Origin: Kribbella solani
Lineage (GTDB): Bacteria; Actinomycetota; Actinomycetes; Propionibacteriales; Kribbellaceae
Reading direction: 5' to 3'
NCBI RefSeq assembly: GCF_014205295.1
Contig: NZ_JACHNF010000001.1
Location: 434,001-498,000, forward strand
Length of the DNA stretch: 64,000 nucleotides
Shown here piece by piece: positions 27,698 through 36,589 of the stretch. The notes below the pieces were generated by a model, which searched no databases, was not told where the DNA came from, and worked only from the letters and a program-made list of their open reading frames with translations. A program made the translations under genes and the position numbers. The number at the start of each line of letters is the position of its first letter. Position 1 is the stretch's first letter.

Positions 27698-28387
27698 ATG
27701 ACCCCCACGACGAAATTCAAGGCCGCCCTCGGCGGTCTCGCCCTGATCGCCGCAGCTGCCGTCCCCCTCACGGCCGCCGCCGGCGCCGCCCCCGCCGCCG
27801 GCATCGCCCCGCCGGCCATCTCGGCCGAGGCGATCGCGACGTCCAAGCCGGTGCCCAAGCTCGGGTACTCGACGCAGGCGTCCAAGACCCTCGCCATCGA
27901 CTTCCAGTACCAGCAGACCAGCTACTGGTGTGGCCCGGCCGCGACCCGGATCGCCTTGTCGGCAAGGATCTCGCCGCCGAGTCAGCAGCAATTGGCGAAC
28001 GAACTGCCGACCACCACGAACGGCACCGACTGGATCGGCCAGGTGACCCGGGTGCTGAACAACCACGTCGGCACCGGCTGGTACGAGACGAAGGAGATGA
28101 CCAACGACCCGCCCACCCAGGCGCAGCGTGACCTGCTCTGGCGCGACATCGTCCTCGACATCGACAACAACTATCCGATCGTCGCGAACATCGTTGCCCC
28201 GGCCAACAACCACCCGCCGGGCTACCCGAACTACACGATCTACCACTACTTCACGGTGATCGGGTACGACGCGAGCGACCAGACCGTACTGATCGCGGAC
28301 CCGGCCGGCTTCGCGCCGACCGCTACGTACTGGCTGACCTTCAACCAGTTGGCCACGCTGATTCCACCGAAGGGCTACGCGGCCTGA
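27698..28387 (+). CDS. Secreted C39-family peptidase-like protein
   Basis: A 229-residue exported protein. The N-terminus (lysines, then a hydrophobic run to Ala-rich residues near 30) is a Sec signal peptide. The mature part is a papain-like C39 fold: Cys78 in QTSYWCGP, His183 in IYHYFTVIGYD, and Asp201 in IADPAG. That triad is complete, so it may be an active extracellular cysteine protease; it stands alone, with no bacteriocin transporter. ATG at 27698 after GAGGAG. Confidence 0.87.
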   Translation: MTPTTKFKAALGGLALIAAAAVPLTAAAGAAPAAGIAPPAISAEAIATSKPVPKLGYSTQASKTLAIDFQYQQTSYWCGPAATRIALSARISPPSQQQLANELPTTTNGTDWIGQVTRVLNNHVGTGWYETKEMTNDPPTQAQRDLLWRDIVLDIDNNYPIVANIVAPANNHPPGYPNYTIYHYFTVIGYDASDQTVLIADPAGFAPTATYWLTFNQLATLIPPKGYAA

Positions 28388-28389
28388 CG

Positions 28390-28434
28390 ACCCGGCCCGA
28401 GCCACGGCGATCCCGGTGTCGTCGTGGCCCGGGT
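28390..28434 (+). terminator. Hairpin after the C39-like gene
   Basis: Just after the stop, ACCCGG (28390-28395) pairs with CCGGGT (28429-28434), and GCCACGGCGA (28401-28410) pairs with TCGTCGTGGC (28419-28428) with one mismatch. Together they form a large interrupted stem. A factor-independent terminator without a clear U-tract is likely. Confidence 0.5.
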
Positions 28435-28481
28435 ATCGAGGTCGGGGGAGCCGGCGGTGACGAGGGTCATGGGATGTGAAT

Positions 28482-28511
28482 TTGTGAATCGTCCTGGCAG
28501 CTTGCGACAAT
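28482..28511 (+). promoter_or_regulatory. Probable rlmN promoter
   Basis: TTGTGA (28482-28487) and GACAAT (28506-28511) are 18 bases apart, and the -10 ends 9 bases before the rlmN ATG. The mRNA would have almost no leader. Confidence 0.45.
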
Positions 28512-28520
28512 AGGCCGGTT

Positions 28521-29639
28521 ATGACTACCTCGCTTCCCCTTGTCTTCGATGAGCCGCGCCGTGCCAAGAAGCCGCCGCGGCACCTCGCCGATCTGTCCGG
28601 GGAGGAGCGGCGTACGGCGGTGGCCGCGCTGGGCGAGCCCGCCTTCCGCGCCAACCAGCTGTCCAACCACTACTTCTCCCGGCTGGTGTCCGACCCGGCC
28701 GAGATGACCGATCTGCCGGCCGCGACCCGGGACAAGCTGGTCGCCGAGCTGATGCCGCCGCTGCTGACCCGGGTCCGGGACCTGGAGTGCGACAACGGCG
28801 AGACCCGGAAGACGCTGTGGAAGCTGCTGGACGGCTCGCTGGTCGAGTCGGTCCTGATGCGCTACCCGGGCCGCGTGACGATGTGCGTGTCCTCCCAGGC
28901 GGGCTGCGGGATGGCGTGCCCGTTCTGCGCGACCGGCCAGGGCGGTCTGACCCGGAACATGACGACCGCGGAGATCGTCGAGCAGGTAGTGGACGGTGCC
29001 CGCGCGCTGGCTCGCGGTGAGATCGCCGGTGGTCCGGGCCGGGTCTCGAACATCGTGTTCATGGGTATGGGCGAGCCGATGGCGAACTACAAGGCGGTGA
29101 TCGGAGCCGTTCGCCGGTTCACCGATCCGTCGCCGGAGGGTCTGGGCATCTCCGCGCGCGGCGTGACCGTGTCGACGGTCGGTCTGGTGCCGCGGATCAA
29201 CCAGCTCGCGACCGAGGGCATCCCGGTCACGCTGGCGCTGTCGCTGCACGCCCCGGACGACGAACTGCGGGACGAGCTGGTCCCGATCAACAACCGCTGG
29301 AAGGTCGACGAGGTGCTGGACGCCGCGTGGGAGTACGCGCGCCAGACCAAGCGTCGGGTCTCGATCGAGTACGCGATGATCCGCGACATCAACGACCACG
29401 CCTGGCGGGCGGATCTGCTCGCGGAGAAGCTGTCGGCGCGCGGCGACTGGGGCTGGGTACACGTCAACCTGATCCCGCTGAACCCGACGCCCGGCTCGAA
29501 GTGGACCGCCTCCGACCCGGCCGACGAGCGCGAGTTCGTGCGCCGCTTGGAGGCCGGTGGCATTCCGGTCACGGTCCGCGACACCCGCGGCCAGGAGATC
29601 GACGGCGCCTGCGGTCAGCTCGCCGCCAGCGAATCCTGA
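28521..29639 (+). CDS. rlmN: Dual-specificity 23S rRNA/tRNA adenine-C2 methyltransferase RlmN
   Basis: A 372-residue radical-SAM enzyme that methylates A2503 of 23S rRNA and A37 of some tRNAs. The cluster cysteines are Cys129, Cys133 and Cys136 (GCGMACPFC). A later Cys364 (GACGQL) matches the methyl-carrying cysteine. [12 protein letters not shown] is also conserved. It ends in TGATG, sharing bases with the next start. Confidence 0.95.
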   Translation: MTTSLPLVFDEPRRAKKPPRHLADLSGEERRTAVAALGEPAFRANQLSNHYFSRLVSDPAEMTDLPAATRDKLVAELMPPLLTRVRDLECDNGETRKTLWKLLDGSLVESVLMRYPGRVTMCVSSQAGCGMACPFCATGQGGLTRNMTTAEIVEQVVDGARALARGEIAGGPGRVSNIVFMGMGEPMANYKAVIGAVRRFTDPSPEGLGISARGVTVSTVGLVPRINQLATEGIPVTLALSLHAPDDELRDELVPINNRWKVDEVLDAAWEYARQTKRRVSIEYAMIRDINDHAWRADLLAEKLSARGDWGWVHVNLIPLNPTPGSKWTASDPADEREFVRRLEAGGIPVTVRDTRGQEIDGACGQLAASES

Positions 29640-30175
29640 TGCTGGAATCCGGGTTCACCGTGCGCCGCTCCGGCCAGCGCTACGACTGCACGGCGGTCGA
29701 CGCGCTGGTGGAGCGCCTGGTCGCGACTGTCGAGCGCCGGTCCGTCGGTCCGGACCTGACCGTGGCGGACCTCCGCGCGGCGCAGTTCGGGACGCCGATG
29801 TTCGGGCCCGGGTACGCGGTCGAGGAAGTGGACAACTTCCTGGCCGAGGCGGAGCGGCTGTTGCCCGCTCGCGACGGTGTGGCCGGTCAGCGAGCAGTTG
29901 CCCAGAGTGGCCGGCCGGTCCAGGGTGAGCTGACGAAGCCGAGCTTCTCCCGGGTGCGCCTGCGCGAAGGATACGCGCGGGACGAGGTGGATGCCTTCGT
30001 CGATCGGGTGCTGGCGACGGTCAACGGGCTGCCCGTGGATCGGCCGGTGACCGCGCAGGAGATCCTGAATACGCGGTTCCGGACGGTGCGCCTGAGTGAG
30101 GGATACGACGCCACCGAGGTCGACCTGTTCGTCGACACCACCGCCGCCCGGCTGGATGGGATGATCGGGCAGTGA
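29639..30175 (+). CDS. Protein with repeated DivIVA-like motifs
   Basis: A 178-residue protein made of repeats of the short DivIVA-type motif, seen clearly at about residues 48-72 (FGPGYAVEEVDNFLAEAERLL), 102-126 (RLREGYARDEVDAFVDRVL) and 147-171 (RLSEGYDATEVDLFVDTTA), plus a weaker N-terminal copy (residues 5-30). This motif sits at the start of DivIVA/Wag31 proteins, but here there is no long coiled coil. Function unknown; an envelope or division link is speculative. Start overlaps the rlmN stop; it is followed by pdxY with a GTGA overlap. Confidence 0.82.
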   Translation: MLESGFTVRRSGQRYDCTAVDALVERLVATVERRSVGPDLTVADLRAAQFGTPMFGPGYAVEEVDNFLAEAERLLPARDGVAGQRAVAQSGRPVQGELTKPSFSRVRLREGYARDEVDAFVDRVLATVNGLPVDRPVTAQEILNTRFRTVRLSEGYDATEVDLFVDTTAARLDGMIGQ

Positions 30176-31023
30176 AGATCCTTTCGATTCAGTCCGCGGT
30201 CGCGTACGGGCATGTGGGGAACTCGGCGGCCGTCTTTCCGCTGCAGCGCATCGGCGTGGAGGTCCTGCCGGTGTACACGGTGAACTTCTCGAACCACACC
30301 GGGTACGGGGCGTGGCGCGGGCCGATGATCAGCCCGGACGACGTACGCGAGGTGCTGCTCGGGATCGAGGACCGTGGCGTGCTCTCGCAGATCGACGTGG
30401 TGCTGTCCGGTTATCAGGGCGGTGAGGGGATCGCGGACGTGATTCTCGAGACCGTGCAGCGGGTGAAGGCGGCGAATCCGGCTGCGGTGTACTCGTGCGA
30501 CCCGGTGATGGGCAACGCGAAGTCCGGCTGCTTCGTCGCGCCGGCGATCCCGGTACTGCTGCGCGATCGGGTCGTACCGGCCGCCGACCTGATCACGCCC
30601 AACCAGTTCGAGCTGGGCTTCCTCACCAACACCGAGCCGGACACACTCGAGTCCACGCTGGAGTCGGTGAAGCTGGTCCGCGCGACCGGGCCGCGTACGG
30701 TGCTGGTGACCAGCGTCGAGCGCCCCGACCGCGAGGAGGGGACGATCGAGATGCTGGCGGTCGACGACAGCGGCGCGTGGCTGGTGCAGACGCCGTACAT
30801 CCCGATGAAGGCGAACGGCTCCGGCGACGTGACGGCGGCGCTCTTCACGGCGCACTACCGGCGTACGGGCGATCTCGCCGAGGCACTCGCCCGGACGACG
30901 TCGAGCGTGTTCGATCTGCTCACGCGTACCCACGAGTCGGGGGAGCGCGAGTTGCAGCTGGTCGAGTCGCAGGAGGCGTACGCGCACCCGCGGATGCAGT
31001 TCACGCCGCGCCAGGTCGCCTAG
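30172..31023 (+). CDS. pdxY: Pyridoxal kinase PdxY
   Basis: A 283-residue ribokinase-fold enzyme that phosphorylates pyridoxal with ATP in the vitamin B6 salvage route. It has ILSIQSAVAYGHVGNSAAVFPLQ at the start, then VNFSNHTGYG, DPVMGN and the anion-hole MKANGSGDVTAALF near residue 225. GTG at 30172, overlapping the previous stop. Its last codons lie in the first copy of a 17-bp tandem repeat. Confidence 0.93.
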   Translation: MKILSIQSAVAYGHVGNSAAVFPLQRIGVEVLPVYTVNFSNHTGYGAWRGPMISPDDVREVLLGIEDRGVLSQIDVVLSGYQGGEGIADVILETVQRVKAANPAAVYSCDPVMGNAKSGCFVAPAIPVLLRDRVVPAADLITPNQFELGFLTNTEPDTLESTLESVKLVRATGPRTVLVTSVERPDREEGTIEMLAVDDSGAWLVQTPYIPMKANGSGDVTAALFTAHYRRTGDLAEALARTTSSVFDLLTRTHESGERELQLVESQEAYAHPRMQFTPRQVA

Positions 31024-31044
31024 CTCACCAGGTCGCCTAGCTCA
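31011..31044. repeat. 17-bp perfect tandem duplication at the pdxY/LOG convergent ends
   Basis: CCAGGTCGCCTAGCTCA occurs twice head to tail (31011-31027 and 31028-31044). Copy 1 contains the pdxY stop (TAG at 31021-31023). Copy 2 contains, on the minus strand, the stop (31037-31039) of the convergent LOG-family gene. Confidence 0.95.
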
Positions 31045-32131
31045 CCAGCTCGGCGGCCTCGTCGATCGAGTCGACCAAGCGGACTGATGCCTGCATCGGG
31101 CGGTCCGTGGCCAGTGACTGCAGGAGCGGCCAGACCGGCAGCTCCACAGTCCAGTGGTTGACGTTGACAAGGACGAGTGGGATCTGGGTGGCCGCGTCGC
31201 CGTAGTAGTTCGGTGTGACCGCCTGGAACACCTCCTGCACGGTGCCCGCGGCGCCGGGAAGGTAGATGATCCCGCCGCGAGCGCGTCCGAGCAGTACGTC
31301 CTCACGTAGCGCGTTGGAGAAGTACTTCGCGATCGCCGACGCGAACACGTTCGGCGGCTCGTGACCGTAGAACCAGGTCGGAACGGACACGCCACCGTCG
31401 CCAGGGAAGCGCGAGCGCACACTCAGCCCTGCACCGGCCCAGGCACCGATCGACGGCCGGAACGACGGTACGGCGGCCAGCTCCGCCAGCGCGCTTTCCA
31501 CGGCGGCATCGTCGTACGACGCCAGCGAAGCGCCCAGGTTCGCGGCCTCCATCGCGCCCGGACCACCGCCCGTGACAACCACCCGTCCGCGCCGGGCGAG
31601 CGTACGCCCCAGCAGCACCGCCGCGCGATAGCCGGCCGAATCACGCGGTACGCCGTGACCGCCCATGACGCCGACCCACGGCTTGTCGTCGGGCAGCTCG
31701 TTCAGCGCGTCCGCGATCGCGTGGTCGTGCAGCGCGGCGGCCAGCGTACGGCTGGTGTCGCCCTTCTCGTCGTGCTGCCGTGACCATGCGTAGATCTGCG
31801 CGTCCGGAGTGGCGTGATACCCCTGTTCGAGGCCGGCGTACAGCTCGTCGGCGTCGTACAACCGCCCCCGGTACGCGTCGAACGGCAGCGCCGGGATGGT
31901 CGGAAAGACCAGCCCGCCACCTTCGCGTACCCAGGTGTCGGCCTTCTCCTCCAGCGCACAGCCCAGGAACACCGATCCGGTCGGCTTCAGCGCAAGCAGT
32001 TCCGCCGTACGCCCGGTCAGATCGACCGACTGCACCCGCCACCCGGCCATCGTGCCGGCTCCCGCCGCCAGCAGCCGGTCGAAGTGCTCCAAGGACTCGA
32101 TGTCCACATGCGGGATGCTCGGCAACGTCAC
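31037..32131 (-). CDS. LOG-family Rossmann-fold protein
   Basis: A protein of about 364 residues with a lysine decarboxylase-like (LOG) fold. It has MGGHGVPRDSAGYRAAVLLGR, then GRVVVTGGGPGAMEAANLGA and the variant GIIYLPGAAGTVQEVFQ where the family usually has PGGxGTxxE. The second Gly of that motif is Ala here, so it may not be a standard cytokinin-type phosphoribohydrolase. An N-terminal extension of about 150 residues precedes the fold. GTG at 32131 is chosen; a longer frame reaches into the divergent promoter. Confidence 0.82.
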   Translation of the reverse strand: MTLPSIPHVDIESLEHFDRLLAAGAGTMAGWRVQSVDLTGRTAELLALKPTGSVFLGCALEEKADTWVREGGGLVFPTIPALPFDAYRGRLYDADELYAGLEQGYHATPDAQIYAWSRQHDEKGDTSRTLAAALHDHAIADALNELPDDKPWVGVMGGHGVPRDSAGYRAAVLLGRTLARRGRVVVTGGGPGAMEAANLGASLASYDDAAVESALAELAAVPSFRPSIGAWAGAGLSVRSRFPGDGGVSVPTWFYGHEPPNVFASAIAKYFSNALREDVLLGRARGGIIYLPGAAGTVQEVFQAVTPNYYGDAATQIPLVLVNVNHWTVELPVWPLLQSLATDRPMQASVRLVDSIDEAAELVS

Positions 32132-32181
32132 GGGACAGAACGGTAATAGACGCGCACTGGGAGTTGAGGTAAAGGTTGGAC

Positions 32182-33471
32182 ATGACACATGCGGAGCTCT
32201 GGGAACGACACAAGGCCGTCATGCCGGCTTGGCTCGCGTTGTACTACGAAGAGCCGATCGAGATCGTGCAGGGGTCCGGCCGCCGGGTCACCGACGGTGA
32301 GGGGACGACGTACCTGGACTTCTTCGCCGGCATCCTGACCAACGCGATCGGCTACGACATCGCGGAGATCTCCGATGCCGTCCGCGAGCAGCTCGGCTCC
32401 GGCATCGCGCACACCTCGACGGTGTACCTGATCCGGAAGCAGGTCGAGCTGGCCGAGCAGATCGCCGAGTTGTCCGGGATTCCGAACGCGAAGGTGTTCT
32501 TCGCCAACTCGGGCACCGAGGCGAACGAGACGGCCCTGCTGCTCGCGACCCAGGCCCGCCGCTCCAACCAGGTGCTGGCGATGCGCAACTCGTACCACGG
32601 CCGCGCGTTCGGCACGGTGGCGATCACCGGCAACCGGGGCTGGTCGGCGAGCAGCCTGTCGCCGGTGAACGTGCAGTACCTGCAAGGCGCGTACCGGTAT
32701 CGCAGCCCGTTCCGCGACCTGCCGGACGCCGAGTACGTGAAGGTGTGCGTCGACGATCTGCGCAACGTCATCGAGACCACCACCTCGGGCGATGTGGCCT
32801 GTCTGATCGCGGAGCCGATCCAGGGCGTCGGCGGCTTCTCGTCCCCGCCGGACGGGCTGTACGCCGCGTTCAAGGAGGTCCTGGACGAGTACGGCATCCT
32901 GTTCATCTCCGACGAGGTGCAGACCGGCTGGGGCCGGACCGGTGATCACTTCTGGGGCATCCAGGCACACGGCGTCGTACCGGACGCGATGACGTTCGCG
33001 AAGGGGCTCGGCAACGGGTTCGCGATCGGCGGTGTGGTCGCGACGGCCGGGTTGATGGACAGCATCCAGGCGAACTCGCTGTCCACCTTCGGCGGTAACC
33101 CGATCTCGACCACGGCGGCGAAGGCGACGATCGACTACCTGCTGGACAAGGACCTGCAGGCGAACGCGGCCAAGCGTGGTGCCCAGCTGGTCGACGGTCT
33201 GCGTGGCATCTCCGACGAGTACCCCGAGCTCGGCGACGTCCGTGGCAAGGGCCTGATGCTGGCCGCGGAGATCGTCAAGCCCGACGACAACAGCCCCGAC
33301 CCGGCGGCGACCGCCAAGCTCCAGCAGGAGACCAAGGACCGCGGGCTTCTGGTCGGCAAGGGCGGGCTCTACGGCAACGTACTCCGGATGGCGCCGCCGA
33401 TGACGCTGACCGAGGAGGAAGCCACCGAGGCGCTGGAGATCATCCGCGACTCGTTCGGCACGCTGCGCTGA
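32182..33471 (+). CDS. Class III PLP-dependent aminotransferase
   Basis: A 429-residue fold-type I aminotransferase of the 4-aminobutyrate/alanine-glyoxylate group. Visible are FANSGTEANETALL (107-120), the PLP-ring Asp244 in FISDEVQTGWGRTG and the Schiff-base Lys274 in TFAKGLGNGFAIGG. The omega-amino donor cannot be told from sequence. I chose the ATG at 32182, after GAGGTAAAGG; a TTG two codons earlier is possible. Its 3' end overlaps the convergent monooxygenase gene by 32 bases. Confidence 0.9.
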   Translation: MTHAELWERHKAVMPAWLALYYEEPIEIVQGSGRRVTDGEGTTYLDFFAGILTNAIGYDIAEISDAVREQLGSGIAHTSTVYLIRKQVELAEQIAELSGIPNAKVFFANSGTEANETALLLATQARRSNQVLAMRNSYHGRAFGTVAITGNRGWSASSLSPVNVQYLQGAYRYRSPFRDLPDAEYVKVCVDDLRNVIETTTSGDVACLIAEPIQGVGGFSSPPDGLYAAFKEVLDEYGILFISDEVQTGWGRTGDHFWGIQAHGVVPDAMTFAKGLGNGFAIGGVVATAGLMDSIQANSLSTFGGNPISTTAAKATIDYLLDKDLQANAAKRGAQLVDGLRGISDEYPELGDVRGKGLMLAAEIVKPDDNSPDPAATAKLQQETKDRGLLVGKGGLYGNVLRMAPPMTLTEEEATEALEIIRDSFGTLR

Positions 33472-34957
33472 GCTCAGCCGGCCCGGGCACAGCAGCCGGT
33501 CCGAGCCAAGTGGTGAGCGCCACCTCGAGTCCTGTATCCGTCTGTACGTCCGTTGCCCAGGCGACGTGCCCGTCCGGACGGATCAGGACCGTGGCGGGTA
33601 CGCGGATGTCGCCGGCGCCGGGAATTGTCCACTGCCGGGTGACGGCGTCAGCGGCCACGCAATCCAGTCGCTCGGTCCAGCCGGTAGCGATCGCGGGCGG
33701 CTCAGATCCGTTCAGGGACAGCAGAATCGGCTTCCCCGAGACGAGCAGCTGATGTACGCGCGTCGTCGACAGCTCCGCGTCCGGAACCCGCCGGCCGATC
33801 AGCGGATGATCGCCCGCCAGTTCGTACCTGATGTCGAGCCCGGTGATCATCAGCCCGAGCCGCTGGCGGACTTCGTCGATCTCCACCAGGCCGGTGAAGG
33901 TCTCGCGCAGCGCGTCACTGTGCGCGCCGGGACGGGCGAGCGCGGTCTGTGCCCGGGTGTTCTGTAGCACGCGCGCAGCGACTGGGTGCCGCTCGCTCTC
34001 ATAGGTATCGAGCAGCAGGGCAGGTGCTTCGCCCCGGACCACCGCCGCGAGCTTCCAGCCGAGGTTCACCGCGTCCTGTACGCCGGTGTTGAGTCCTTGA
34101 CCACCGGCCGGGTAGTGGATGTGCGCCGCGTCTCCGGCGAGCAGTACGCGCCCAACCCGGTAGCGGTCGGCCTGGCGGGCAGCGTCGCCGTACTGGGAGA
34201 CCCAGCGCGGGCTGTGCATCCCGAAGTCAGTGCCCGCGACCTCTCGGAACGACTCCCGGAAGTCCTCGAACGTCGGCTCGGCCGCGCGGTCGATGACCCG
34301 GTCATGCCGTTGCACGAGCAATCGGTACCAGCCGGGCTGGAAGTTCAGCGCCGAGTAGTCGCCCGGTCCGCGACGCACGGAGAACACCGGTCCCGCGGGC
34401 GGGTCGGCCAGCTCCACGTCCGCCAGCATCCCCTGCATGGTCGACTCGGTCCCGTCGAACGAGATGCCGGCCAGCTTGCGCACGGTGCTGCGGCCGCCGT
34501 CGCAGCCAACCAGGTACTCGCACCGAATCCGGCTGCCGGCCGAGTCACCGACCTGCACCTCGATGCCGTCCGCGTCCGGCCGGATGCCACGCACCGGCGA
34601 ACCCCAGCGCACGGGTACGCCGAGGGTGGCCGCGTGCGCGTCGAGTTCACGCTCGATCTCCGCCTGCACGATCGCCAGCGTGTACGGGAAGCGGGTCGGG
34701 AAGTCGCTGCAGTCGAGCTTGATCCCGGCGAAGTGGCCGGCCTGGATCGGCCGCCCGCGCTCGATCATCCGGTCCAGCAGACCGCGCTGATCGAACAGCT
34801 CCATCGTCCGCGCGTGCACGCCGCCGGCCCGGGACTCGCCGCTGCGTGCCGGCAGCGCGTCCAGGAGTACGACGTCGATCCCGGCCAGCCGCAGCTCGGC
34901 GGTCAGCATCAGCCCGGTCGGCCCGGCGCCGGCGATCACTACCTGGGTGGTTTCCAT
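33440..34957 (-). CDS. FAD-dependent aromatic monooxygenase (rifampicin/tetracycline-modifying type)
   Basis: A 505-residue class A flavoprotein hydroxylase. The dinucleotide motif GAGPTGL (residues 9-15), the DG motif CDGGRSTVRKL and the GD motif GRVLLAGDAAHIHYPAGGQGLNTGVQDAVNLGWKL are all present, with a thioredoxin-like C-terminal domain (VLIRPDGHVAWAT). This architecture is shared by rifampicin monooxygenase, polyketide hydroxylases and related drug-inactivating enzymes. It is divergent from a TetR_C-type repressor with shared operators, which supports induction by an aromatic compound. Substrate unknown. Confidence 0.88.
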   Translation of the reverse strand: METTQVVIAGAGPTGLMLTAELRLAGIDVVLLDALPARSGESRAGGVHARTMELFDQRGLLDRMIERGRPIQAGHFAGIKLDCSDFPTRFPYTLAIVQAEIERELDAHAATLGVPVRWGSPVRGIRPDADGIEVQVGDSAGSRIRCEYLVGCDGGRSTVRKLAGISFDGTESTMQGMLADVELADPPAGPVFSVRRGPGDYSALNFQPGWYRLLVQRHDRVIDRAAEPTFEDFRESFREVAGTDFGMHSPRWVSQYGDAARQADRYRVGRVLLAGDAAHIHYPAGGQGLNTGVQDAVNLGWKLAAVVRGEAPALLLDTYESERHPVAARVLQNTRAQTALARPGAHSDALRETFTGLVEIDEVRQRLGLMITGLDIRYELAGDHPLIGRRVPDAELSTTRVHQLLVSGKPILLSLNGSEPPAIATGWTERLDCVAADAVTRQWTIPGAGDIRVPATVLIRPDGHVAWATDVQTDTGLEVALTTWLGPAAVPGPAELSAACRTSRG

Positions 34958-34964
34958 GCCAACT

Positions 34965-35021
34965 CCTTAACGATGTTCGATTTCCTTTAACACTGTTAAG
35001 GAGAACAGAACGCTGTTAAGG
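34965..35021. promoter_or_regulatory. Multi-site TetR operator in the monooxygenase/tetR gap
   Basis: The 72-base divergent gap holds a perfect TTAACA-C-TGTTAA palindrome (34987-34999). The half-site CTGTTAAGG occurs at 34993-35001 and again exactly 20 bases on at 35013-35021, i.e. on the same helix face. A related CCTTAACG lies at 34965-34972 in the opposite orientation. This is AT-rich for the region. It fits cooperative binding of the TetR protein to control both genes. Confidence 0.75.
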
Positions 35022-35029
35022 TTGTCAAC

Positions 35030-35695
35030 ATGAAGCCGGAGACCGGAACGAAGGTCGATGCCGCGAGCATCGCCGCCGCGGCGCTGCGGCTGCTCGACGA
35101 CGGTGGGATCGACGGCCTGACCATGCGCAAGGTGGCCGCGGGGCTCGGCGTCCAGGCGCCGGCGCTCTACTGGCACGTGAAGAACAAGCGCGAACTGCTC
35201 GACGTGATGGCGGACGCGCTGTTCGTCAGGGCCGTCGACGGCATCGAGGCGCCGCGGCGGGACACCGCGTGGCAGGACTGGCTGCTCGACCTGGCCGGAC
35301 GCCTGCGGTCCACGCTGCTGCGGCACCGCGACGGCGCCCGCGTCCTGGCCGGTACGAACGTGGCGGGCGAGTCACTGTGGCGAGTGACCGAGCTGACGCT
35401 GCGTACGCTGGAGGACGCCGGCTTCTCGGCGGCGGATGCGATTCGGGTGTTCCCGATCCTGCTGCACTACACGATCGGTTTCGTGATCGAGGAACAAGCA
35501 CGGTCCGGCGTCGAGTACCCCGACGGGAACCCGTACACGGTGGACCAGCTCAGTCAGGCGGTCGACGCCGCGCGTTACCCGCTCACCGCGCGGATGGTCG
35601 GCACCGTCTTCGGCGCCGACAACGACGCCGAGTTCGAGTACGGGCTGCGCGTCATCCTGGCCGGGATCAGCGCGACCACCGGCCAAAAGCAGTAG
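35030..35695 (+). CDS. TetR-family repressor with tetracycline-repressor C-terminal domain
   Basis: A 221-residue regulator. The N-terminal helix-turn-helix (TMRKVAAGLGVQAPALYWHVKNKRELLD) has the ALYWHVKNK recognition segment characteristic of the TetR(tetracycline) branch, and the C-terminal domain resembles TetR_C. It probably represses the divergent FAD monooxygenase and itself, released by a drug-like ligand. The stop codon lies inside the terminator stem. Confidence 0.9.
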   Translation: MKPETGTKVDAASIAAAALRLLDDGGIDGLTMRKVAAGLGVQAPALYWHVKNKRELLDVMADALFVRAVDGIEAPRRDTAWQDWLLDLAGRLRSTLLRHRDGARVLAGTNVAGESLWRVTELTLRTLEDAGFSAADAIRVFPILLHYTIGFVIEEQARSGVEYPDGNPYTVDQLSQAVDAARYPLTARMVGTVFGADNDAEFEYGLRVILAGISATTGQKQ

Positions 35696-35717
35696 GCCCC
35701 TCCGAAGAGGGGCCTAC
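35692..35717. terminator. Bidirectional hairpin terminator between tetR and gluD
   Basis: GTAGGCCCCTC (35692-35702) and GAGGGGCCTAC (35707-35717) make a perfect 11-bp stem with a CGAA loop. It serves the convergent ends of the tetR gene and the glutamate importer operon. Confidence 0.85.
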
Positions 35718-35722
35718 GTGTG

Positions 35723-36589
35723 TCAGAGCGGAGCTTCCGCCGAAGTGGCGGACTCGGCCGCCGAAGTCGGCGGCGCGCCGGTGACCTTGCGGCGGCGCCG
35801 CGAGCGGCCCTCGAGGTAGCGGGCCAGTACGGACAGCAGCGAGCACAGCCCGATGTAGATGATCGCGATCACGATGTACGTCGGGATGTACGGGAAGCCG
35901 TAGTTCAGCCGGCCACCCATCTGCTTGCCGACGTAAAGCAGCTCCGGGTACGTGATGATGAACCCGAGCGCGGTGTCCTTGAGCAGGACCACCAGCTGGC
36001 TGACGATCGCGGGCAGCATCGCACTGATCGCCTGCGGCAGCAGCACGAGCCGTACCACCTGGTTCTTCCGCAGCCCGAGCGCGTACGACGCCTCTCGCTG
36101 ACCCTTCGGTACGGCGGCGATGCCGGCCCGGAAGATCTCCGCGAGCACCGAGCCGTTGTACAGCGTCAGACCGAGCACAACCGCCCAGAACGGCGTCAGA
36201 CCGAGCTGGAACTGCAGGCTGCCGTAGTAGAAGAAGAACATCAGGATCAGCAGCGGCACCGCCCGGAACAGCTCGACGACGAACGTCGCCGGGGTCCGGA
36301 CCCACTTGTGGTCGCTGATCCGCGCAGCAGCGAACACCGAACCGAACACCAGCGCGAGCACCGCCGCCAGCCCAGCCGCCTTCAGCGTGGCGAGCAGACC
36401 GTCGAGCAGCTGGTTCTGGATCGCGGTGTACTGGAACTGGACCCACCGGCGGCTCTCGAACTGGCCGGTCGCGTTCAGCCGGTAGATGACCCAAGCGACA
36501 GCGCCGGCCACCAGCAGCAGCACGACCACGTTCAGCGTCCGGTTACGGATCTTCGCCCGCGGTCCGGGTACGTCGTACAAGGCGCTCAT
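35723..36589 (-). CDS. gluD: Glutamate-type ABC importer permease GluD
   Basis: A 288-residue polar amino acid permease of the HisMQ family with about five or six membrane helices. The family region LLDGLLATLKAAGLAAVLALVFG leads to the EAA loop GIAAVPKGQREASYALGLRKNQ. I chose the ATG at 36589, giving a TGATG overlap with gluC. The C-terminus is Arg/Lys-rich, then Ala/Ser/Pro. Last gene of gluABCD, as in Corynebacterium. Confidence 0.9.
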   Translation of the reverse strand: MSALYDVPGPRAKIRNRTLNVVVLLLVAGAVAWVIYRLNATGQFESRRWVQFQYTAIQNQLLDGLLATLKAAGLAAVLALVFGSVFAAARISDHKWVRTPATFVVELFRAVPLLILMFFFYYGSLQFQLGLTPFWAVVLGLTLYNGSVLAEIFRAGIAAVPKGQREASYALGLRKNQVVRLVLLPQAISAMLPAIVSQLVVLLKDTALGFIITYPELLYVGKQMGGRLNYGFPYIPTYIVIAIIYIGLCSLLSVLARYLEGRSRRRRKVTGAPPTSAAESATSAEAPL

